A stretch of 64,000 bases of DNA. It comes from Piscinibacter defluvii. Its GTDB lineage: Bacteria; Pseudomonadota; Gammaproteobacteria; Burkholderiales; Burkholderiaceae_C. This document shows positions 45,149 to 52,900 of the stretch, in pieces. The notes below the pieces were generated by a model. That model did not search any database and was not told where the DNA came from. It saw only the letters and a list, made by a program, of their open reading frames with translations. The first letter of the stretch is position 1, and each line of letters begins with the position of its first letter. The stretch covers positions 124,001 to 188,000 of the forward strand of contig NZ_RCHJ01000016.1 of the NCBI RefSeq assembly GCF_004011805.1, in the 5' to 3' direction. The position numbers were made by a program, and so were the translations under genes.

Positions 45149-45469
45149 ATGGACCCGTGGCCTTTCGCGATTGCAATGCTCCTGGGAACCTTCGCCGCGC
45201 CGGCTGTGAGCTGGCCTGCGGAGCGTTGCCGTGTGGTGATCACTACCGAGCCGGCCGGCGAGCCTGAGGAAGCGCTGCCGCCGGAACCACGCACCGCGCT
45301 CGACGACGAGGCACTGCTCGCGCAGCTGCAGCAGCTCGGCACGGGCAGCGTTCGCACCATCGCCGCAGCGACGGGCCGACCGAAGTCATCCATCGATCGC
45401 GCGCTGAAGCGCCTGGCTCGAGCGGGCTCCGCACGCATGGATGCGGATGGCTGGCGCGCCACCGCGTGA
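45149..45469 (+). CDS. Small protein with hydrophobic N-terminus and winged-helix C-terminus
   Basis: A 106-aa protein. Residues 5-23 are hydrophobic (FAIAMLLGTFAAPAVSW), a membrane segment or signal. Residues 52-105 form a winged helix: LLAQLQQLGTGSVRTIAAATGRPKSSIDRALKRLARAGSARMDADGW. A membrane-tethered DNA-binding or regulatory protein is possible. It lies 51 bp after the tape measure gene. No family is recognised. Confidence 0.55.
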   Translation: MDPWPFAIAMLLGTFAAPAVSWPAERCRVVITTEPAGEPEEALPPEPRTALDDEALLAQLQQLGTGSVRTIAAATGRPKSSIDRALKRLARAGSARMDADGWRATA

Positions 45470-45837
45470 CGCACGGGGGGTACTCGCGAGCATTCGGCGA
45501 GGCCTCGACCTAGACCGAGCCTGGCCACACGCAGAGAGTTTTTCCTCGGCGCTGAGATTCAGCCGGTGCCGAGTTTCTGCGCAAGAACTGAGTTTCGAGG
45601 AAGCGGCCAACTTGGCTCACGTAGACGCTTGGTAGACGCCCGCTGTAGACGCACGCGAGACGCTCAAGCGTCTACACGGCCCCCTCCCATCTGGACGAAG
45701 CCCCAGGCTTGGCCCCCATGGCAACCGGGCCGAGCCTCGGCTTTCCCTGTCTTCCAGCCGATCGGCTCACGCGAGCGGGACGCGTGGCCCACGCGTCACT
45801 GCACGCGCTGCACGTGCGCGCGCGTGCACGAATGGCG
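45470..45837. other. 368-bp gene-free stretch near the element's right end
   Basis: No convincing gene on either strand. It contains the GTAGACGC cluster described separately. Base composition is less GC-rich and codon patterns in the frames are poor. It probably serves the right attachment end or the 3' flank of the minus-strand ORF. Confidence 0.5.
45621..45675. repeat. GTAGACGC repeat cluster
   Basis: GTAGACGC occurs directly at 45621-45628, 45632-45639 and 45645-45652 (spacing 11 and 13 bp), and once inverted at 45668-45675. The outermost copies extend to an 11-bp perfect inverted repeat, GTAGACGCTTG (45621-45631) and CAAGCGTCTAC (45665-45675). It lies about 550 bp inside the right junction and may be integrase or excisionase arm sites, or an operator. 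Confidence 0.6.
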
Positions 45838-46116
45838 TCAGCCCTTCCCTCTTGCTCGATCAACGGCATCCGACGTTTGAGCGTGAACCTCGCCGAGGCG
45901 TGCTATGCGCGCAGCCTCGTGCTTTCGCACCAGCTCGACCGCCCGACGCTTGGCCTCCCCGTGATGGCGATTGCCCTTGGCGAAGTCTCGCTTGTGCTGC
46001 ACGAGGAACACCGACTCCTCATGCGTCAACCCGACCATGCAATCGCGCCCCTCAGCGTCCGTGACCATGTCGCCGAACTGAATACGCAGGTCCCGTTCGT
46101 CATCGTTGAAGAGCAT
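45838..46116 (-). CDS. Hypothetical protein at the element's right end
   Basis: A 92-aa charged protein on the minus strand, the only leftward gene in the element. It has a GAGG ribosome site 6 nt before the ATG and a protein-like composition (MLFNDDERDLRIQFGDMV start, then THEESVFLVQHKRDFAKG). No domain is recognised. Position next to the right junction and opposite orientation fit an accessory or cargo gene. Confidence 0.55.
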   Translation of the reverse strand: MLFNDDERDLRIQFGDMVTDAEGRDCMVGLTHEESVFLVQHKRDFAKGNRHHGEAKRRAVELVRKHEAARIARLGEVHAQTSDAVDRARGKG

Positions 46117-46218
46117 GCGTTGCCTCAGTCTGTTCGATCACTGTCCGATTCTTGGCCTTGCACACGCCCAGCACACGCCTACCGGCCAGGCCGCGCCAAT
46201 GCTGCGCTTTCGCAACGA

Positions 46219-46247
46219 TCCATCATCGGCGCGACGCTGAGGCGCCA
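46219..46247. repeat. Attachment site att-right
   Basis: The 29-bp partner of the repeat at 36109-36137, differing at 46233 and 46239. It reads [10 protein letters not shown] on the minus strand and then enters the element and soon meets a stop. It marks the right junction. Confidence 0.9.
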
Positions 46248-46274
46248 GAGGCTGGGCAAGGGAGCGGAAGACAA
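46219..46274 (-). pseudogene. dusA: Displaced native 5' end of dusA
   Basis: On the minus strand the codons for [12 protein letters not shown] are preserved here, the N-terminus of DusA that the insertion cut off. Only TTG start codons are in frame upstream (46272-46274 or 46257-46259), without a clear ribosome site, so the original start is uncertain. The reading frame ends within the element at 46179. The native dusA promoter should lie between 46275 and 46441, next to the divergent iorA gene; I see no clear promoter boxes there. Confidence 0.7.
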
Positions 46275-46441
46275 GGGGTGAACGGGCAAGTCGATCGGGC
46301 GTGCCGCGATTGTCCTCGCTTCGACCTCGTCGCACGGAGGGTCAAGGCATGACCGTGCCGGCAACGGGCGTCCGGGGAGTACCCTGCGCGCTCCGCGGGG
46401 CCCGAACCAGCGGCGGCGCGGTCACTCGAGGAGAAGCATCG

Positions 46442-46903
46442 ATGGCGAGCCTGCAGATCAACGGCAAGTCGATGAACGTCGACGCACCGGGCGACACACC
46501 CCTGCTCTGGGTGCTGCGCGACCACCTCGGCCTGACCGGCACCAAGTTCGGCTGCGGCGGCGCCCACTGCGGCGCCTGCACGATCCACCTCGACGGCACG
46601 CCGGTGCGTGGCTGCCAGACGCCGCTCTCCGCGGCGCTGGGCAAGAAGATCACCACCATCGAAGGCATCGGCACCACGCGCGTCGGCAAGGCGGTGCAGA
46701 ACGCCTGGCTCGCGATCGGCGTGCCGCAGTGCGGCTACTGCCAGGCCGGGCAGATCATGAGCGCCGCGGCGCTGCTGGCGTCCAACCCCAAGCCCAGCGA
46801 CGCCGAGATCGACGGGGCGATGAGCGGCAACCTGTGCCGCTGCGGCACCTACACCCGCATCCGCAGCGCGATCAAGGTCGCGGCCGGCATCAAGGAGGCA
46901 TGA
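46442..46903 (+). CDS. iorA: Isoquinoline 1-oxidoreductase alpha-like iron-sulfur subunit
   Basis: A 153-aa two [2Fe-2S] subunit of a molybdenum hydroxylase. Plant-type cluster ligands C38, C43, C46 and C58 and the C-terminal cluster ligands C97, C100, C132 and C134 are all present. It passes electrons from the molybdenum subunit. Start ATG at 46442-46444 has AGGAG 9 nt upstream. Its stop region overlaps the iorB start. The lack of an FAD subunit is typical of the IorAB type, which uses other electron acceptors. Confidence 0.88.
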   Translation: MASLQINGKSMNVDAPGDTPLLWVLRDHLGLTGTKFGCGGAHCGACTIHLDGTPVRGCQTPLSAALGKKITTIEGIGTTRVGKAVQNAWLAIGVPQCGYCQAGQIMSAAALLASNPKPSDAEIDGAMSGNLCRCGTYTRIRSAIKVAAGIKEA

Positions 46904-49221
46904 TGGACCTGCACGCCCTGATCCGGGCCGGCCACGGCTCTACCGCGACCAGCCGTCGCCGTTTCCTGCAGACCGCCCCGCTGGCCGGCCTGGTGCTCGG
47001 CATCGGCCTGCCCGGCGCGGGCCGCGCCGCCGAGGAACCGAAGAAGTACGGCGGCGACGCCATGCCCCACGGCCTGCGCGACAGCCCGAAGCTGTTCGTC
47101 TCGATCACGCCGGACGGCACGGTCACGATCGTCGTGGCCCGCTCGGAGATGGGCCAGGGTGTGCGCACCAGCCTGCCGCGCATCGTGGCCGACGAACTGG
47201 AGGCCGACTACCGGCGCGTGCGCGTGGCCCAGGCGCCGGGCGACGAGCCGACCTACGGCAACCAGGACACCGACGGCTCGCGCAGCACGCGCCACTGGTT
47301 CGAGCCGCTGCGCCGCTGCGGCGCGGCCGCACGCCAGATGCTCGAGCAGGCCGCGGCCGCGCAGTGGAAAGTGCCGGTCGCCGAGGTGCAGGCGCGCAAC
47401 CACGAGGTGGTGCACGCGCCGAGCGGCCGGCGCCTCGGCTACGGCGCGCTGGCCGCCGCCGCAGCCAGGCTCGAGGTGCCGCCGCGCGAGGCGCTCAAGC
47501 TGAAGGACCCGTCGGCCTTCCGCTACATCGGCAAGAACGACCCGGCGCTGACCGACGGGCCGGTGATCGTCGACGGCCGCTCGAAGTTCGGCATCGACAC
47601 CCGCCTGCCCGGCATGCTGTACGCCGTCATCGCGCGCCCGCCGGTGCTCGGCGGCAAGCTGAAGGGCTTCGACGCCGCCGAGGCGCTGAAGGTGCCGGGT
47701 GTCGTCAAGGTGTTCGCGCTCGAGGGCACGCCGCCGCCCTCGGAGTTCATGCCGGTGGGCGGCGTGGTGGTGGTCGGCAAGGACACCTGGGCCGCGATCA
47801 AGGGCCGCAACGCCTTGAAGATCGAGTGGGACGACGGCCCGCACGGCAGCTACGACTCCGAGGCCTTCCGCACCGAGCTCGAGGCCGCGGTGAAGAAACC
47901 CGGCGGCAAGGTGGTGCGCAACGAGGGCGACGCCTATGCGGCGTTGGCCGGCGCGGCGAAGCGGCTCGAGGCCGATTTCTACGTGCCGCACTACGCGCAC
48001 GCCACGATGGAGTGCCCGGCCGCGACGGCGCGCATCGTCCGCGGCGCCTGCGAGGTATGGGCACCGAGCCAGTCGCCGCAGGCCGCGCGCGACCGCGTCG
48101 CCAAGCGCCTGGGCCTCAAGCCCGAGCAGGTGAAGGTCAACGTCACGCTGCTGGGTGGCGGCTTCGGCCGCAAGTCCAAGGCCGACTTCGTCGTCGAGGC
48201 GGCGCTGGTCAGCAAGGAGATGGGCGGCCAGCCCGTCAAGCTGACCTGGACGCGCGAGGACGACCTGCACAACGACTACTTCCACACCGTCACCGCGCAG
48301 CACCTCGAGGCCGGGCTCGATGCGAGCGGCAAGGTGGTGGCCTGGCTGCACCGCGCCGCCGAGCCGACCATCGTGTCGATCTTCGCGCCCGATCCGAAGG
48401 TGCTGGCGGAGTTCGAGCTCGGCCTGGGTCTGACCGGCATGCCCTACCAGATCCCGAACATCCGCATCGAGAACCCCGAGGCCGTGGCGCACACCCGCAT
48501 CGGCTGGCTGCGTTCGGTGAACAACATCCAGCATGCCTTCGCGGCGCAGTCCTTCATCGCCGAGATCGCGGCGGCGCAGGGCAAGGACCACCGCGACTTC
48601 CTGCTCGCGCTGCTCGGGCCGGACCGCAAGCTCGACCCGGTCAAGCTCGGCGAGCCGTGGAACCACGGCGAGTCGCCCGAGCGCTACCCGATCGACACCG
48701 GCCGGCTGCGCAAGGTGATCGAGCGCGTCACGCAGGAGGCGGGCTGGGGACGCAAGCTGCCGGCCGGCCAGGGGCTGGGGCTGGCGGCGCACTACAGCTT
48801 CGTCAGCTACCTGGCCGCAGTGGTGGAGGTGACGGTCACGCCGCGCGGCGAGGTGATCGTGCCGCGCGTGGACATCGCGGTGGACTGCGGCACGACCATC
48901 AATCCCGACCGCGTGCGCTCGCAGCTCGAGGGCGCCTGCGTGATGGGGCTGAGCCAGGCGCTGGTCAGCGAGATCACGTTCAAGAACGGCCGCGCGCAGC
49001 AGGACAACTTCCACCAGTACGAGATCATGCGCATGAACGCCGCGCCGCGGCGCATCGTGGTGCACTTCGTCGACTCGGGCTCGTACGACGCGCCGCTGGG
49101 CGGGGTCGGCGAACCCGGGGTGCCGGTGATCGCCCCGGCGCTGATGAACGCGATCCATGCCGCCACGGGCAAGCGCATCCGCCGCCTGCCGCTGCGCGAC
49201 CAGCTCTCGGCGCCGGTCTGA
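46903..49221 (+). CDS. iorB: Isoquinoline 1-oxidoreductase beta-like molybdopterin subunit
   Basis: A 772-aa molybdenum-binding catalytic subunit of the xanthine dehydrogenase family, IorB type. The N-terminus has a twin-arginine signal (TSRRRFLQTAPLAGLVLG, about residues 16-33), so the IorAB complex is probably exported folded to the periplasm. Molybdopterin motifs include SEMGQGVRTSLP, TLLGGGFGRKSKADF and GGVGEPGVPVIAPA with the active-site glutamate. Substrates of the family are N-heterocycles and aldehydes; the exact one is not readable. An ATG one codon upstream (46900) is an alternative start. Confidence 0.87.
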   Translation: MDLHALIRAGHGSTATSRRRFLQTAPLAGLVLGIGLPGAGRAAEEPKKYGGDAMPHGLRDSPKLFVSITPDGTVTIVVARSEMGQGVRTSLPRIVADELEADYRRVRVAQAPGDEPTYGNQDTDGSRSTRHWFEPLRRCGAAARQMLEQAAAAQWKVPVAEVQARNHEVVHAPSGRRLGYGALAAAAARLEVPPREALKLKDPSAFRYIGKNDPALTDGPVIVDGRSKFGIDTRLPGMLYAVIARPPVLGGKLKGFDAAEALKVPGVVKVFALEGTPPPSEFMPVGGVVVVGKDTWAAIKGRNALKIEWDDGPHGSYDSEAFRTELEAAVKKPGGKVVRNEGDAYAALAGAAKRLEADFYVPHYAHATMECPAATARIVRGACEVWAPSQSPQAARDRVAKRLGLKPEQVKVNVTLLGGGFGRKSKADFVVEAALVSKEMGGQPVKLTWTREDDLHNDYFHTVTAQHLEAGLDASGKVVAWLHRAAEPTIVSIFAPDPKVLAEFELGLGLTGMPYQIPNIRIENPEAVAHTRIGWLRSVNNIQHAFAAQSFIAEIAAAQGKDHRDFLLALLGPDRKLDPVKLGEPWNHGESPERYPIDTGRLRKVIERVTQEAGWGRKLPAGQGLGLAAHYSFVSYLAAVVEVTVTPRGEVIVPRVDIAVDCGTTINPDRVRSQLEGACVMGLSQALVSEITFKNGRAQQDNFHQYEIMRMNAAPRRIVVHFVDSGSYDAPLGGVGEPGVPVIAPALMNAIHAATGKRIRRLPLRDQLSAPV

Positions 49222-49225
49222 GTGA

Positions 49226-49255
49226 CCCGGGGCGGCGCGCGCCCGCCGCCCCGGG
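49226..49255. terminator. Strong GC hairpin between convergent iorB and RTX gene
   Basis: A perfect 12-bp inverted repeat with a 6-nt loop in the 45-bp gap between two convergent genes. No T-run flanks it, so bidirectional termination is inferred from position and stem strength only. Confidence 0.5.
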
Positions 49256-49266
49256 CGCCGTCACGC

Positions 49267-50967
49267 TCAGATGATCGTGATGTCGGCGGCGGTCATCGTC
49301 GGCGGCACCGCGACCCAGTCCAGCTGCGCGATCTTCAGCAGCACGGCGTCGAAGCCGGAGCCGTCCGCGTCGTAGTAGAGACCGCCGCCGAAACTGTCGA
49401 AGATGACGCGGTCGGTGCTGTCCAGCGTCCGGTCGGTCGCCGTCCACACACGGAAGGCCGCGGCGGGCAGGGCCCCGTCGCTGAGGATCGCCGTGAAGAC
49501 GGCGTTGTCGAGTTCGATGGTGTCGGCCGGCGACGACCAGTCGGTGATGCGGTCGACGTTGGAGACCGGGTCCGGCAGGGTGGTGAAGCGGAAGTGGTCC
49601 AGCCCGCTGCCGCCGCTGAGGATGTCGTTGCCGCGCCCGCCCGCGAGCACGTCGTCCCCGCCTTGCCCCTGGAGGGTGTTGGCACCGCCGTTGCCGACGA
49701 GGTTGTCCGAGTACGCCGAACCGCGCACGCCCTCGATGCGGATGAGCGTGTCGGCGCCCGAGCCCCAGGTGTTCTGCATCGTGGTGCGGCCCAGGTTGAC
49801 CCGCACGCCCGCAGTGGCGAACGAGTAGTCGACCACGTCGGTGCCGGCGCCGCCGTCGATGATGTTCGAGCCGGCCCCGGAATACAGCCGGTTGGCCCCG
49901 GCATTGCCGGTCAGGTGGATGTCCGCGGCGCCGGCGATCCGGCCCACTTCCACGTTGGCCGCGAGGGTGTACGAGTACACGCTGCTGATCACCGTGTCGG
50001 TGCCGGTGCCCTGCCCCGCGGCCTCGATCACCAGGTCGCCGGCATTGCGCACCTGGTACTGGTCGTTCCCGTCGCCGCCGACCATCCGGTCGACGCCGGC
50101 CAGGCCGTCGAGCGTGTCGTTGCCGGCGCCGCCTTCCAGCCGGTTCGCCCCGGCGTTGCCGGTCAGCCGGTCGGCATTCGGCGTGCCGACCAGGTTCTCG
50201 ATCGAGATCAGCGTGTCCGTGCCCGAGCTGCCGGTGGCCTGGGCCGCCTCGGTGTCCAGCCGCACCGTGACACCCTGGTCGTCGACCTCGTCGTAGCGCA
50301 CCGTGTCGCTGCCGGCGCCGCCGTCGATGCGGTTGTTGCCCCGACCGGCGACAATGAGGTTGGCCAGGCCGTTGCCGGTCATGCCGGCGGTGCCGACCGA
50401 GAAGATCCAGCCGTTCTCGACGTTGCTGGGCAGGGTGTAGGAGGCCAGCAGGCTGTACACCGTGTCGGACCCGCCCGTGGCGAGCGCGGCGTCGGTCTCG
50501 ACCACGCGGTCGCCGGCGTCCATGACGGTGTAGCTGTCCGAGCCCGCGCCGCCGACCATGGTGTCGGCCCCCAGGCCGGCGTTGAACATGTCGTTGCCGC
50601 CGTAGCCGTACAGCAGGTCGGCGCCGTTGCGCCCGGTGATGCTGTCGAAGCCGGCCAGCGCGAGCGACTTCAGTTCCGCGCCGGAACGGCTCGCGAGCAG
50701 CCCGTAGACCGTCGCTGCCGAGAGGTTGAGCTGCAGGATCTGCAGGTCGCGCACCTGCCCGCCCTCGATCGCCCCTTCGAAGGCCGTGATGGTGCCGGCC
50801 GTGACCACCCCGTTCACCACCGTGATGCCGGTGCCGATGTAGCGGTCGTACGAGGTGGGCGAGCCGATGCGGATCTCGGTCGCGCTGACGAAGAAGACCG
50901 AGTCCGCGGCCGTGTAGGCCATCAGCTCGGACATGTCTGCCAGCCCGAGGTAGTTCACGATGGCCAT
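49267..50967 (-). CDS. RTX (hemolysin-type calcium-binding repeat) secreted protein
   Basis: A 566-aa acidic, Gly/Asp-rich protein. It carries scattered nonapeptide calcium-binding repeats of GGxGxDxUx type (GGAGSDSY, GGAGNDTL, GGDGNDQY, GGRGNDIL, GGSGLDHF) from about residue 125 to 470, interspersed with beta-strand spacers. It has no N-terminal signal; RTX proteins leave by type I secretion using a C-terminal signal. No type I secretion genes are in the window. I see no enzyme domain in the N-terminal 110 residues. Start ATG at 50965-50967 with GGGAGAG upstream. A second RTX gene lies 2 kb further. Confidence 0.82.
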   Translation of the reverse strand: MAIVNYLGLADMSELMAYTAADSVFFVSATEIRIGSPTSYDRYIGTGITVVNGVVTAGTITAFEGAIEGGQVRDLQILQLNLSAATVYGLLASRSGAELKSLALAGFDSITGRNGADLLYGYGGNDMFNAGLGADTMVGGAGSDSYTVMDAGDRVVETDAALATGGSDTVYSLLASYTLPSNVENGWIFSVGTAGMTGNGLANLIVAGRGNNRIDGGAGSDTVRYDEVDDQGVTVRLDTEAAQATGSSGTDTLISIENLVGTPNADRLTGNAGANRLEGGAGNDTLDGLAGVDRMVGGDGNDQYQVRNAGDLVIEAAGQGTGTDTVISSVYSYTLAANVEVGRIAGAADIHLTGNAGANRLYSGAGSNIIDGGAGTDVVDYSFATAGVRVNLGRTTMQNTWGSGADTLIRIEGVRGSAYSDNLVGNGGANTLQGQGGDDVLAGGRGNDILSGGSGLDHFRFTTLPDPVSNVDRITDWSSPADTIELDNAVFTAILSDGALPAAAFRVWTATDRTLDSTDRVIFDSFGGGLYYDADGSGFDAVLLKIAQLDWVAVPPTMTAADITII

Positions 50968-51054
50968 TCGGCTCTCCCTGATGGTGACTGCGTGCCGCAC
51001 CATAACCCGGGCCCGCAGTGGCGTCGAGAAAGACCGGTCCGGTCCGTGGGGTGC

Positions 51055-51948
51055 TCAGTGGTCCGGGCGCCGTGCCGTCAGCAGGCCGAGGCCCATGAGC
51101 AGCACGCCGCCCCATTGCAGGGCATCGAGCGGGCGGCCGAAGACCAGCGCGTCGACCAGCACGGCCGTCGCCGGGTAGACGAACTGCAGGGTCGCCAGCC
51201 GCCCGGCGGACACGCGCACGACGCCGGCATACCAGAGCACGTAGGCCAGCCCGGTGTGCACGACGCCCAGGGCGGCCAGCCAGCCCCAGGCCGCCGCCGC
51301 GGGCCAGCCGTGCAGCATCGGCCACCAGGCCAGCGCCAGCGTGCCGACGGCACATTGCCACCAGGCCAGCACCAGCGGGCTGGCGCCCTGGGCACGGCGG
51401 GCGAACAGCGTCACGCCGGCATAACAGAGCGAGCTGGCCAGGCACAGCGCGACGCCGAGCAGCGTGCCGGTGTGCGCCGTGCCCTGTGCCGAGGCCGCCA
51501 GGCCCGAGGCCAGCGCGAGCCCGAGCAGCGCCACGCCGGCCGCCAGGCCCTGCCGCAGCGTGATGCGCTCGTGCAGGAACAGCGCACCGAGGGCCATCAC
51601 CCAGAACGGCTGCACGTGCACCACCACGGTCGCCACCGCGATGCCGGTGTGCTCGAGCGCCGCGAAGAACAACGCCCAGCTGGCCACCATCAGCGCACCG
51701 GCGGCCAGTGCCGCGGCCAGCGTGCGGGGCGCCAGCCGCAGCTCGCCGAAGCGCCGGGTCGCCAGCATCCAGCCGCTCAGCGCCAGCAGGCCGAACACGC
51801 TGCGGAACCACACGGCCGTCAGCGGATGGGCGCCGGCACGCTCCAGGAACAGGCCGATGGTGCCGAGCAGGACCCCGGCCGCACCCAGCAGCAGTGCGCC
51901 GTGCGGGGCCGGCACGGGCCGTGGCAAGGTCGTTGCGATGGTGGACAT
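51055..51948 (-). CDS. EamA/DMT family permease
   Basis: A 297-aa inner-membrane transporter with about ten helices in two EamA halves. Conserved EamA segments are HTGIAVATVVVHVQPFWVMALGALFLHERIT and TLQFVYPATAVLVDALVFGRPL. It is divergent from a LysR regulator with an 88-bp gap, the usual set-up for a regulated exporter of an amino acid or metabolite. Substrate unknown. Start ATG at 51946-51948. Confidence 0.87.
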   Translation of the reverse strand: MSTIATTLPRPVPAPHGALLLGAAGVLLGTIGLFLERAGAHPLTAVWFRSVFGLLALSGWMLATRRFGELRLAPRTLAAALAAGALMVASWALFFAALEHTGIAVATVVVHVQPFWVMALGALFLHERITLRQGLAAGVALLGLALASGLAASAQGTAHTGTLLGVALCLASSLCYAGVTLFARRAQGASPLVLAWWQCAVGTLALAWWPMLHGWPAAAAWGWLAALGVVHTGLAYVLWYAGVVRVSAGRLATLQFVYPATAVLVDALVFGRPLDALQWGGVLLMGLGLLTARRPDH

Positions 51949-52006
51949 GCCTCGATGGTCGGTGCGGCTGGGGTCGGCGTAAAGCGGATAGATCGACACG
52001 CTATCA

Positions 52007-52019
52007 TTCGATTCTCGAA
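52007..52019. promoter_or_regulatory. LysR-type operator candidate TTCGA-N3-TCGAA
   Basis: A perfect 5-bp inverted repeat in the divergent region between the EamA and LysR genes, with the T/A-ended dyad form typical of LysR sites. It is 17 bp upstream of the LysR start. Confidence 0.5.
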
Positions 52020-52036
52020 ACATTCTCGCGGCAGCC

Positions 52037-52897
52037 ATGCCCTCCTCCGACCTGCAGCTCGACTGGCTGCGCGCCTTCGTCGCCGTGGTCGACAGCGGTT
52101 CGCTGACCGCGGCCGCACCGCTGGTGCACCGCTCGCAGTCGGCGGTCAGCATGCAGATCCTCAAGCTCGAGGAGGCGGTGGGCCGGCCGGTGCTCTCGCG
52201 CGGGCCGCGCCACCTCGAGCTCACCGACACCGGGCGCGAGCTGCTGCCGCACGCGCGGCGGCTGCTGGCCGACCATGCCGAGGCGCTGCGGGCGATCTCG
52301 GGTCGGGCCCTGTCGGGGCGGGTGCGGCTGGGCGTGCCGGACGACTACGCCGCGCGTTACCTCACCCCGGTGCTGAAGACCTTCGCGGCGCGCCACGCCG
52401 GCGTGGAGATCGAGCTGGACTGCGAGCAGTCGACCGTGCTGGTGCCACGCGTGCAGCGCGACGAGCTGGACCTGGCGCTGGTCTCGCGCCCGCGCGCCAG
52501 GCTCGGCACGCTGCTGTTCCACGAGCCGCTGGTGTGGGTCGGCGCGCCGGCCTTCGAGGCCTGGCGGCGCGAGCCGCTGCCGGTGGCGATGTACGAGGCC
52601 GGCTCGCTGGCGCGGCGCGACGCGGCGCAGGCGCTGGCGGCGCTCGGCCGGCCCTACCGCGTGGTCTACAACAGTTCCAGCCTGGCCGGGCAGCTGGCCG
52701 CGGTCGAGAGCGGGCTCGCGGTCGCGGTGCTGACGCGCTGCAGCGTGCCGCCCGGGCTGGAGGTGCTGGGCGAGCGCCACGGCCTGCCGCCGCTCGGCAG
52801 CATGGAGGTCGCCGTGCTGCGCAGCAAGGCCTCGCGGCGCAACCCGGCCGTCGATGCGCTGCACGCGCTGGCGGTGCAGACGCTGGGCCCGCGCTGA
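52037..52897 (+). CDS. LysR family transcriptional regulator
   Basis: A 286-aa LysR-type regulator. The N-terminal HTH (about residues 5-64) contains LRAFVAVVDSGSLTAAAPLVHRSQSAVSMQI, and a substrate-binding domain (about 90-280) follows. It probably controls the divergent EamA permease gene through the dyad between them and represses itself. The gene ends 3 bp from the convergent RTX gene, so no independent terminator fits between them. Confidence 0.9.
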   Translation: MPSSDLQLDWLRAFVAVVDSGSLTAAAPLVHRSQSAVSMQILKLEEAVGRPVLSRGPRHLELTDTGRELLPHARRLLADHAEALRAISGRALSGRVRLGVPDDYAARYLTPVLKTFAARHAGVEIELDCEQSTVLVPRVQRDELDLALVSRPRARLGTLLFHEPLVWVGAPAFEAWRREPLPVAMYEAGSLARRDAAQALAALGRPYRVVYNSSSLAGQLAAVESGLAVAVLTRCSVPPGLEVLGERHGLPPLGSMEVAVLRSKASRRNPAVDALHALAVQTLGPR

Positions 52898-52900
52898 GGC

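Larger units (their letters stand above)
36138..46218. mobile_element. Compact dusA-integrated phage-like element (about 10.1 kb)
   Basis: Bounded by the 29-bp imperfect repeats at 36109-36137 and 46219-46247, with an integrase adjacent to the left end. Gene order: integrase, four small ORFs including an HTH protein, a replication-like gene with internal iterons, one unknown ORF, major capsid, portal, a small ORF, tape measure, a small HTH ORF, and one minus-strand ORF near the right end. No terminase, maturation protease, head-tail connector, tail tube, baseplate, lysis or CI-type repressor gene is recognisable. All recognised genes are full-length and many overlap by 1-4 bp, which argues against random decay. 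Confidence 0.85.

Noticed and set aside
45621-45675. CRISPR array
   Set aside because: The repeats are 8 bp, spaced 3-5 bp, and one is inverted; there are no spacers and no cas genes.
45709-46281. A 190-codon plus-strand open frame at the element's right end
   Set aside because: It overlaps a better minus-strand candidate with a ribosome site, crosses the attachment repeat, and has no protein-like pattern.
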